Assembly: GCF_001517085.1 (NCBI RefSeq)
Contig: NZ_LRAC01000148.1
Span: 1 to 53,832 of the forward strand
DNA from: Paenibacillus sp. DMB5
GTDB taxonomy: Bacteria; Bacillota; Bacilli; Paenibacillales; Paenibacillaceae
Length of the DNA stretch: 53,832 nt
Direction of reading: 5' to 3'
Part shown: positions 43,493 to 51,200 of the stretch, piece after piece
Numbering within the stretch: the stretch's first letter is position 1
How the letters are laid out: each line of letters begins with the position of its first letter
Position numbers and translations under genes: made by a program
The notes under the pieces: generated by a model
Told to the model about the DNA's origin: nothing
The model's database searches: none
The model's input: the letters and a program-made list of their open reading frames with translations, nothing else

Positions 43493-43609
43493 TATGGTTC
43501 TCGGTGAAAAAGCTTCAATAGCTAACAATCAGAAGAATTGAATCAAGTTAAACGTTCCTTTGACCATATGCATGATTGGAATTAGAATAAGATGCAAAGA
43601 GGTGAGCCT

Positions 43610-44098
43610 ATGATATATGTAAGACCATTGGAACAAAAGGAATATGATTTTCTTATGGATATGCATTATGAGTCCATATATATTTTACAAGGGAAGCCAT
43701 CGAAACATGAGCTTTTGAATGCTCCGCATATCGTGAAGTATAGTGAGAATTGGGGTAGAAAAGGTGATATGGCTTTAGTAGCTCTGATTGACAATATACC
43801 TGTAGGTGCCGCATGGTATAGATTATTTGACGAGATGAATAAAGGATATGGGTTTATTGATTGTGAAACCCCAGAACTAGGCATTGCTATACTATCTGAC
43901 TATAGACAGCTGGGGTTAGGAATGAGACTCATGCAAGACATCATTCAACAAGCAATATCCGATGGTTATAAATCACTTTCTTTAAGCGTTGACCCAGAGA
44001 ATCAAGCAGCAGTCCGGTTATATGAAAAACTTGGATTTGAGTATTTTGGGTTATCTGGAACCTCTTGGACTATGAAGTTAAACATCAGGATCAATTAA
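43610..44098 (+). CDS. GNAT-family N-acetyltransferase
   Basis: The product has 162 residues. The acetyl-CoA-binding motif A is in the strand-loop-helix IAILSDYRQLGLGMRLMQDI (Q/RxxGxG/A form: RQLGLG), followed by the motif B region LSLSVDPENQAAVRLYEKLG and FEYFG. It transfers an acetyl group to an amine; the acceptor is unknown. The ATG at 43610 follows GAGGTGAG; an upstream ATG at 43592 is less well placed. AT-rich relative to the window. Confidence 0.88.
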   Translation: MIYVRPLEQKEYDFLMDMHYESIYILQGKPSKHELLNAPHIVKYSENWGRKGDMALVALIDNIPVGAAWYRLFDEMNKGYGFIDCETPELGIAILSDYRQLGLGMRLMQDIIQQAISDGYKSLSLSVDPENQAAVRLYEKLGFEYFGLSGTSWTMKLNIRIN

Positions 44099-44165
44099 AC
44101 TAACAGGAAACATTAATTCAGCAACATAGAGGCAGTCTATGACTTTATTTCCCTCACTGCACAGT

Positions 44166-44210
44166 ATGCGTCTACTGCGCATCTTATGGTGCACTTCGTT
44201 TGGAGTGCAC
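44166..44210. other. Two adjacent inverted repeats in the gap between GNAT and CGNR genes
   Basis: ATGCG-TCTACTG-CGCAT and, just after it, GTGCACT-TCGTTTGG-AGTGCAC are two perfect hairpins in a 170-bp gap between convergent genes. There is no clear T run, so they are not obvious terminators; a bidirectional terminator or a structured RNA end is possible. Confidence 0.4.
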
Positions 44211-44267
44211 GGAATGCAGTACATATCGAGGTAATCCGGCTACACTCCATATAGAGTGATAAAAAAT

Positions 44268-44822
44268 CTACTCCCCAGCCTTCCTCCGCGCCCGGAACCG
44301 CCGCACCTTCATCAGATTCCCGCACAATTTATCATCGCAATACCGCTTAGAGCGGTTGCGTGTATCATCATAGTAGACCCAGAGACAGTCGGGATTGTCG
44401 CAGATGCGGATGCGGGAAAGTTCCTTCTCCAGTACTGCTTCGGTAAAAGAGGCGGATATCTCGGCCATGATCTGTCCCCAGTCGCTGCGCTGCGGCAGGA
44501 GGGTAAGCTCTGGAGGCTTGTCCGGATTACGGATGATTTGCCGGATAACCGGACCTGCCGCCATATAGCTGTTGAGCTGCTCAAGCAGTGACTGATCCGG
44601 AGCAGCTCCCTGTACCAGCCGCTGGACTTCTTCCCAGAGCAATCTGCGCAACTGCTTAAGCTGCTGCAATTCCTCCGGTTTTGCCGGTGCAGCTGCCGGC
44701 AGCTGGTGCTGCTCTAGCCACTCCGCCAGCCACTGCGGATCGTCCAAACGATCACGGTCCAGGCTCCGGTCGCCGGTTCGCCAGTCCCGCCAATAGCTGT
44801 TAATGTAATCATCCCAAAGCAT
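44268..44822 (-). CDS. CGNR zinc-finger protein (ABATE domain)
   Basis: The product has 184 residues. The N-terminal part is the stress-sensor-type ABATE domain (LQQLKQLRRLLWEEVQRLVQ). The C-terminal CGNR finger is explicit: ICDNPDCLWVYYDDTRNRSK, then RYCDDKLCGNLMKVRRFRAR. The finger has four cysteines and probably binds DNA, so this is likely a regulator. The ATG at 44822 follows GGAGGGAT; a TTG seven codons upstream overlaps the ribosome site and is rejected. Confidence 0.9.
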   Translation of the reverse strand: MLWDDYINSYWRDWRTGDRSLDRDRLDDPQWLAEWLEQHQLPAAAPAKPEELQQLKQLRRLLWEEVQRLVQGAAPDQSLLEQLNSYMAAGPVIRQIIRNPDKPPELTLLPQRSDWGQIMAEISASFTEAVLEKELSRIRICDNPDCLWVYYDDTRNRSKRYCDDKLCGNLMKVRRFRARRKAGE

Positions 44823-45066
44823 TGTATATCCCTCCTCCCGCAACTCATTGTTTCCTTGATTGTAACAGTTAAAACTAAGTATTGCTAGTTACTTGATTCA
44901 GTTTTGGAGTTGTGCTATATTTTCTGTGTAACTATTATTTGTGTATTTAAGTGGTTACAAAATAATGAATCAATTATGACGAGCTGAATATTGAATACTG
45001 AATACTGACAATGAATGTACTAAGCATTTTACGCTAACCATTAATTAACCCCACAGGAGGTATATC

Positions 45067-45558
45067 ATGCAAAACAAAATCAGTGAAGTACTGCTGCAAA
45101 ACTGGGATTATGCCATGGACACCGAGGACTGGGCGCCGCCGCTGAGTGATGCGCTGGAGGGCGTAACTGCTGAACAGGCAGTGTGGAAGCCGGGCGAAGC
45201 AGGCAACTCGATCTGGGAGACGGTGAATCACCTGACGTATTACAAGGAGCGTCTGCTGCGTAAGCTTAAGGGGCTGCCGAAGCTGCCGGATCTGGAAAGT
45301 AATGATGCCACGTTTACCGTAACGGAGAGCGGGGAAGAAGCCTGGACACAGGCCGTTACCAAGCTGAAGTCGGTCCATGCATCCTTGCGTGAGATTATTG
45401 AAGCACTGGAAGAAGGTGCGTATGACTGGGGCGGCTCCGGACATGCTCCAGGCGAAGAGGTAATGAGCCTGATTCTGCATGACTGCTACCATACCGGTCA
45501 GATTGTTCTGATCCGCAAGCTGCAGGGCTCCTGGCCATCAACCCGTAGCTTTAACTAA
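45067..45558 (+). CDS. DinB-family metal-dependent protein
   Basis: The product has 163 residues, a four-helix bundle of the DinB/YfiT type. The metal-binding histidines fit the family: NHLTYYKERLL in the second helix, and HDCYHTGQIVLIRK near the end with its two histidines. Such proteins are thiol-dependent transferases or unassigned. ACAGGAGG lies seven bases before the ATG. The gene stands alone and is followed by a stem-loop. Confidence 0.9.
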   Translation: MQNKISEVLLQNWDYAMDTEDWAPPLSDALEGVTAEQAVWKPGEAGNSIWETVNHLTYYKERLLRKLKGLPKLPDLESNDATFTVTESGEEAWTQAVTKLKSVHASLREIIEALEEGAYDWGGSGHAPGEEVMSLILHDCYHTGQIVLIRKLQGSWPSTRSFN

Positions 45559-45595
45559 GACTATTCAGTGTACCGTAAATCTCGCTAATCATTAA

Positions 45596-45650
45596 GCCGC
45601 ACCTCCTGCCGCCTGAGTATATTCCGGGCACCGCAGGGTGCGGCTATTTG
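45596..45650 (+). terminator. Probable terminator after the DinB gene
   Basis: GCCGCACCTCCTGC pairs with GCAGGGTGCGGC with one unpaired position across a 23-base loop, followed by TATTTGTTTC. Confidence 0.5.
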
Positions 45651-45718
45651 TTTCAAGAAGAAAAATCCGGGGTTAATGGATGTCATAACAGCTTGATAAT
45701 CGAAGGGAGAGATTGATG

Positions 45719-45886
45719 ATGGATCCGAATTACAAGGACAGAAGTGTTGAGGTTGAACGCACGGAGGTACGCAAGCACTCGGACTCCAGCGCTGTCGCAT
45801 CCACCTTTATTAAATACGCTGCCTATATCATTATTATCTTTGGTATTCTGTTCTTCCTGGTGCGTTACGTATTCCCGATGTTTTAA
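45719..45886 (+). CDS. Small single-pass membrane protein
   Basis: The product has 55 residues. GAAGGGAGAG precedes two adjacent ATG codons (45716, 45719). The first 27 residues are charged (DPNYKDRSVEVERTEVRKHS), then one membrane helix (YAAYIIIIFGILFFLVRYVF) reaches almost to the end. It looks like the small tail-anchored proteins common in Paenibacillus. Function unknown. Confidence 0.65.
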   Translation: MDPNYKDRSVEVERTEVRKHSDSSAVASTFIKYAAYIIIIFGILFFLVRYVFPMF

Positions 45887-45956
45887 TTATAGGGTGAGCG
45901 GACATTTGCCGCAGTGTCACTTACTGGCATCAGCTGTGTGCACGTAACACCTAACC

Positions 45957-45992
45957 AAAAAGCGCGCCTACCTGATGGTAGACACGGCTTTT
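45957..45992. terminator. Bidirectional stem-loop terminator
   Basis: AAAAAGC pairs with GCTTTT around an inner CTACC-TGAT-GGTAG. T runs exist on both strands, so it can serve both the small membrane protein gene on the plus strand and the short minus-strand frame at 46004-46114. Confidence 0.5.
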
Positions 45993-46003
45993 GCTTTCTG
46001 AAA

Positions 46004-46114
46004 CTATACATCCCGCTGGACAAAGTCCCGGGAATCACCGGAGTTACGATAGAAGAACCAGCATTCGTTGAGCATTTTGATCTGACGCCGGTCTTTTTTG
46101 AAATACGCCTTCAT
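46004..46114 (-). CDS. Possible small basic protein
   Basis: The product has 36 residues, rich in Lys, Arg, Phe and Tyr (MKAYFKKDRRQIKMLNEC, WFFYRNSGDSRDFVQRDV). The amino-acid pattern looks like a real protein and a terminator follows 12 bp later, but there is no ribosome site before the ATG. The rest of the gap 45887-46243 shows nothing else recognisable. Confidence 0.3.
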   Translation of the reverse strand: MKAYFKKDRRQIKMLNECWFFYRNSGDSRDFVQRDV

Positions 46115-46243
46115 TAGTTGATGGCAGAGCCACTGCGGCAAGTGTACCCCTCCTTATGAGCATGCATCCTATGTACAGATAGCATATGGGCAAAGGCGCC
46201 CAAAGGTGCGGCAGCAGTTCATAATTTGGCTCTTGCAAAAAGG

Positions 46244-46603
46244 TTAGTGTACGCCTTCTTCTTCCTCTTCGTACCACTGCTCCAGCTGTGCCTGCAGGGC
46301 GCGGATTTCGGTCAGCAGCGAGATTAGCGGATATTCCTTCTCCTGAATGGAGGCAAAAGCGCTCTCCAGCCGGTTGATATACCCCAGCCCGGACTCCAGC
46401 ACATCCCCTTCACGCAAAAGCTCCAGCGCGTCGCATTCCGCAACAGCCAGCGGCAGATCCGGCACATTGTCAGCGGTCAGCTTGGCAATCTCCTTATTCA
46501 GGCGCAGATTTAGCGCACTAAGCTGGTACGCATACTCCTCAGGCATTTCTACAAATTGCAGTTCCTTATGCTGCTGCAAAATTACATACCGCATTTTCGG
46601 CAT
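46244..46603 (-). CDS. Hypothetical protein with helical, acidic C-terminus
   Basis: The product has 119 residues. It starts MPKMRYVILQQHKELQFVEM and continues as helices with heptad-like leucines (LSALNLRLNKEIAKL; ISLLTEIRALQAQLEQWYEE), ending in a run of glutamates. No family is recognised. The ATG at 46603 has GGAGGGAGA upstream, at a distance of about nine to fifteen bases. It stands alone, divergent from the SprT-like gene. Confidence 0.7.
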   Translation of the reverse strand: MPKMRYVILQQHKELQFVEMPEEYAYQLSALNLRLNKEIAKLTADNVPDLPLAVAECDALELLREGDVLESGLGYINRLESAFASIQEKEYPLISLLTEIRALQAQLEQWYEEEEEGVH

Positions 46604-46714
46604 TCCCCATGTCTCCCTCCGAACTTGTCTTCCTTCTTGACAGTGTAGCCTATGGGCAAGTTACAATTCAAGTGGTGATGTTATTTTGCATATTTAAAAA
46701 AGGGGGCGGACGCT

Positions 46715-47209
46715 ATGACCGGTACCAGCATCAGTATGAGCAACGAGGAGCTGCAGCAGTGGATCGAGCGGGTATCGCTCAGCAGCTTCGGCGTGCCGTT
46801 CCGGCACAAGGCCAGCTTTAACAGCAGACTGACGACGACGGGCGGACGGTATTTTACCAAAAGTCATAATATAGAGATTAATCCGCAGCAGCTTGCCATC
46901 CATGGACATGAGGAGACGGAAAAAATCATCAAGCATGAGCTCTGCCACTATCACCTGCACCTGGCGAAGCGGGGATATATGCACCGGGATGCCGATTTTA
47001 AAAGTCTGCTGGCCAAAGTCGGCGGCAGCCGCTATTGTCAGACCCTCCCCGGAGCCAAGGCGCGTAAGCCGCAGCCTTACCGGTACAAGCTGGTGTGCAC
47101 GGACTGTGCCATAGAATATCCGCGCAAACGGCGGGCCGATCCGGCACGCTACCGCTGCGGCAAATGTGCCGGCAAGCTGAAGCTGATGACGCTGGAAGCC
47201 GGCAAATAA
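46715..47209 (+). CDS. SprT-like zinc metalloprotein
   Basis: The product has 164 residues. It has the HExxH motif in IKHELCHYHLHLAKRGYMHR, and a C-terminal zinc ribbon with two CxxC pairs (VCTDCAIEYPR and YRCGKCAGK). This is the SprT family, as in B. subtilis YdcK, which has the same size and layout. Eukaryotic relatives remove DNA-protein crosslinks; the bacterial role is not settled. AAAGGGGGC precedes the ATG. It is convergent with the pentapeptide gene, five bases apart. Confidence 0.9.
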   Translation: MTGTSISMSNEELQQWIERVSLSSFGVPFRHKASFNSRLTTTGGRYFTKSHNIEINPQQLAIHGHEETEKIIKHELCHYHLHLAKRGYMHRDADFKSLLAKVGGSRYCQTLPGAKARKPQPYRYKLVCTDCAIEYPRKRRADPARYRCGKCAGKLKLMTLEAGK

Positions 47210-47213
47210 TCCG

Positions 47214-47879
47214 TTATTTAATGACAAGGCCCAGCAGCCCGGCAAAAGAAGCCGCCTGATCCGCAGAAATAATGCAGCCCGGCAGGTCCTCAAGGTCCAC
47301 CAGCAGTCCGGTGAATTCGCAGCTGCTCAGATCGGTATCCTTCAGCCTGACTCCGGCCATGACGGCCTGGTCGATTTTGCAGTCCTCAAACGCTACTTTC
47401 TGAAAGTCGGCCTGATAATAATCAGCGCTGTTCAGTGAGCACTGCCCGAAGGCGGTAAGCTTGAGCTTGCCGAACCGGAAGCTGGCAAAATCGCAGAGTG
47501 AATCCATCACAGAGACATTCTGGAAGCGGGCGCGGGTAAAGTCGGTTCCGATCATTTTACAATGTCTGAACTCAGTCCGGTGGACGAAGGCTTCACTGAA
47601 ATTTACATTAGAGAGGTCGCAGTTCTCAAAGATCACATCCGTTAGCTCAATGGCGCGGAGTGAGGATTCGCTGATGGTAACATTTTTGAATAATACCTTG
47701 TCAAAAGAGACCTTCTCGGCTTCCTGATACTCCAGTTGAATATCGCTGATCTGGCAGCGGCTGTATTCCTCTTTGGTCTGCAGTGCATCTATAGGCTGCA
47801 GCGGCAGAAGAGCGGGGTCAGGGATTTTTGGGGGTTCGATTTTATCGATTTTTTCAACTTTATCCGTCTTGTTCTTCAT
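47214..47879 (-). CDS. Pentapeptide-repeat protein
   Basis: The product has 221 residues. Many five-residue steps of the A(D/N)LXX type can be read in the middle: VIFENCDLSNVNFSEAFVHR, then EFRHCKMIGTDFTRARFQNV and SLNSADYYQADFQKVAFEDC. This gives a right-handed quadrilateral beta-helix of about 130 residues. The N-terminus is a charged tail rich in Lys and Pro. Some members mimic DNA and protect gyrase, but nothing here shows that. TGGAGG precedes the ATG. Confidence 0.87.
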   Translation of the reverse strand: MKNKTDKVEKIDKIEPPKIPDPALLPLQPIDALQTKEEYSRCQISDIQLEYQEAEKVSFDKVLFKNVTISESSLRAIELTDVIFENCDLSNVNFSEAFVHRTEFRHCKMIGTDFTRARFQNVSVMDSLCDFASFRFGKLKLTAFGQCSLNSADYYQADFQKVAFEDCKIDQAVMAGVRLKDTDLSSCEFTGLLVDLEDLPGCIISADQAASFAGLLGLVIK

Positions 47880-48154
47880 GAATGCCTCCAGGTAACAAAC
47901 GTATATAAATGAAGATTACCTTCATCTGGTAATTATTATGCGGTAAACTCTCTCCTGAATGCAAACAAACATTCTGTGCTGGAGGAAAAAAGTTCCTTCT
48001 ATAATATAGGGCAGTCCGGATGAGCTTAACATTGCTTTTCCGGGGCTGCTGTTTTTTTGTACTCTAATATAAGACTATGACGATAGAGCATACTGTCCGG
48101 CCAGACAGATATCCGTAAAAATACACCTGTGCCGAGTACAATCACACCTCGTTT

Positions 48155-48168
48155 TGCAAACGCTATCA
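48155..48168 (+). promoter_or_regulatory. Putative catabolite-responsive element (cre)
   Basis: TGCAAACGCTATCA fits the CcpA site consensus TGWAANCGNTNWCA except at the third base. It lies 48 bp before the start of the giant secreted enzyme gene. Further upstream, a TATAAT at 48000-48005 could be the -10 element, and ATTACC/GGTAAT at 47915-47933 is an inverted repeat. The rest of the gap 47880-48215 shows no gene. Confidence 0.5.
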
Positions 48169-48215
48169 ACCTAAGATGAAAGGGAAGTCCATTTTGGCTT
48201 AGAGGGGGCGCATTT

Positions 48216-51200
48216 ATGAAACGGTTCAGGTCACTGGTGGCGGGGCTGCTGGTGCTGCTGCTTATGCTTCCGGATCTGTCTGCTTTTGGCGCGGGAGGAA
48301 GTCCGGCGGAGGCTGCAGGTGCCGGGGGAACTGGGGCAGGGCAAATTCCGGCAGGCACAGTCCTGATCAAGAACAAGTGGAAAAGCAATTATCTCTACGA
48401 GACCAGCGGGGGGATCGTCCGTTACGGAATGACGAATCCGGCAGATACCTCTGCGCATTGGAATGTGGAAACCACGGAGGGTGTATCACGGATCAAAAAT
48501 GTCAAAACAGGCCACTACATCACACTCGCCGGTAATGCCGGCAAAGAGGATTCCTTGAAAGCAGCGGCTAGTGCGGGTGGAGGGAGCGCATCCGAACAGT
48601 GGCTGATTGATCTTTCGAACAGAAGCGGTTATATGGTCATCCGCAGTGCTACTGCGCCCGAGGGCAAGTTGGTCATCCATCAGGAAAATCAGCTCGGCTA
48701 TGCCCAGGTCAGCTCGGATATTAATGTGACCTTTGAGAGCCCGCAGTGGGCTTTTATTGATCTGAGCGCAGCGCCGGCGGTGCGGCTGGAGAGCCGGATG
48801 CGCCCCGGGCAGGTTATGTATGAAGAGGACGGAAAAGTCCTTTATGGCAAAGCAGCGCTGGGCAATGAGGCCGCGCAGTGGTTTCTGGAGCCGGGAGAGA
48901 ATGCCGGAACCTTGACCATCCGCAACCGTGCGACAGGGCATTACATCAAGCAGAACACGGAGCACTGGTTTGGTGTTTTTGCTGATGCTATTGATCCGGC
49001 GCATAAAGGATTAAGTGAATGGATTCAGGAGGCCGCTCCCGGTGAAGACGGGGCAGGCTATATCACACTTCGCAACCACGGGCTGACCGACGGGGGCAAA
49101 GAGCTGTGGCTGAATCCCCAATACGGAGACGACAACAATGTGCGCTCCAACAACTGGCCGGGCTGGGCAGGCAATCACAGTGCGCAGTGGAGTATCGTAC
49201 CGGTTACCGGGCTGCAGCCTGTGCGGATAGCCGCCTATACCGATGCGCAGACGGCGGCGGATTATATCTATGAGGCTTCCGGCGGCATGTTAGCTCATGG
49301 GGCAATTACGCCGGATGCGGCAAATGAGAACAGCTATTTATGGTATGCCGAGGATTATGACGGCCATAAACGGATACGTAATGCGGCGAGCGGCCATTAT
49401 CTCTCATACACAGGGGATACGGTAAAAGCGCTCACACTCAGCGGAAGTATGCTTTCCGACCGGTGGGTGTTCAATGAATCGGATGATTACGATGATTATC
49501 AGACGATTGAAAATGTGCAGAGTCCGGGCGTCTATCTGGCGATGCTGGCAGGCGGCGGGGCTGGAGCCGGTACGGATGCTAGTTCACTTGCGGCGCAGTG
49601 GCAGCTGCTGGACCCAGGCACTCCGACAGATAACGCCGAGCATTATTACCGGATTCAGAACGGCTGGCAGTCTTTTTACTGGTACGAGAGCAAGGAAGGG
49701 CTGCTGAAATACGGCAATATGCAGGAGGACGGCTCTGACCAGTGGCTGGTGGAAAAGTATAACGGCCGCAAGCTGTTCAAGAACCGTAAGACCGGCCACT
49801 ACATCAATATAGCGCAGATGCCGGACGGACATATCCAGGTGAGCCCGCTGGCGGACAAAGCGAATGTGGATCAGGCCTATATCTGGACCGGAAAAAATAC
49901 TGGTGACAGCACCTACGTTATTTCCAGTGTGCTCGATAAGGAGCCGGGAAAACGGCCGGAGAAATATATTTCCCTGCAAAACCTGACCAAATATGCCGAG
50001 TACGGTGTCATTAATCCGGATTGGGGCAGCCCGAAATGGAGATTCGTCGCGGTGACGGAGAAGAAGCAGGATCTGTTCCGCTTCAAACTTAACAGTGTGA
50101 ACGGGGAAGGGCAGTATTTGCAGGACGGTCCTGTTCCGGCTGTGCAGGAGAATGAGCGGAAGGTGACAGAACGCGGCGCTACGGTTACGGAGGACGTGTA
50201 TGCCCGGCAGACAACGAAGCCGGGAAATGATGAGGAGCAGGCAGATTTGCACTCCGTAGCGGACGTTGCTGCCGCTGCTGATGTTGACATGACGGTCGGC
50301 CAGGCGACATACGGTACGCTTGACCTGGAGGATGACAGCTTTGTGTGGCAGCTGCAGGAAATCCCGGGCGCGGGCGGGGCGGTTAAGATTAAGAACAGGG
50401 GCACAGGCAGATATCTCTCGCTGCAGAATTTCGGAGAGGCTATCGAGCAGGAGAGCCCTGAGCTGGCTGTACCTACAGAGCAGACGGTCTATGATGTCTG
50501 GGCCAGCATCCGGTGGGTGGTAGATATGCAGCCAACGGGCGTTTCTACTATTAAAAGCGCCTGGGCGGGCCATTATCTGTACGGTACATCCGGTACGGAC
50601 GGCGAGCCGGTCATCAGGATCAGCAAGGCTGCCGGAGCCGCCGGTATGGACAGTGCACAGTTCACCGCCGAAGCGGTAACAGAAGCTCCGCCGGCTGTTC
50701 CGGCTGATCCGGTAAGATTCAAGAATGCACAGACCGGCGACTACCTCTATGAGAATGAGCATGGTGTAGTGCTGTACGGACAGCCCGCGGCGGATAACGG
50801 TTACTCGCACTGGATCATTTCGGACGGAGCGGGCGGTCAGTTCATTGTGAACCGGGCCACCGGTCATTATCTGACGCTGAATGAGGATTATTCGTTCCTG
50901 GAAAGCAGCGCTGAGCCGGATACGCACGGTGCCTCTTCCTGGAAAGTCAGTCTGGCTGCAGATTACCGGAATTACCTGATCCGCAGTCTATATGGGGATT
51001 ATGATGATGAACTGATTAATCTGAGCAATAAAACCGGCTATGCTGAGCGTGCCCTGCTGCTGGACAGCGAAGCATCTGCGCAGTGGGCGCTGGAAGCAGC
51101 ACCGGCCGAATTTAACAGTCCGGCCGGTGAGGCGCGGAACAGCGATACCTCCACACCAGTGCAAAATGATACCAACATTGTGAGGATCGTACCGCAATCA

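Noticed and set aside
49584..50927. A 447-codon open frame opposite the giant enzyme gene
   Set aside because: It is antisense to the ricin-type repeats and has no ribosome site or recognised motif.
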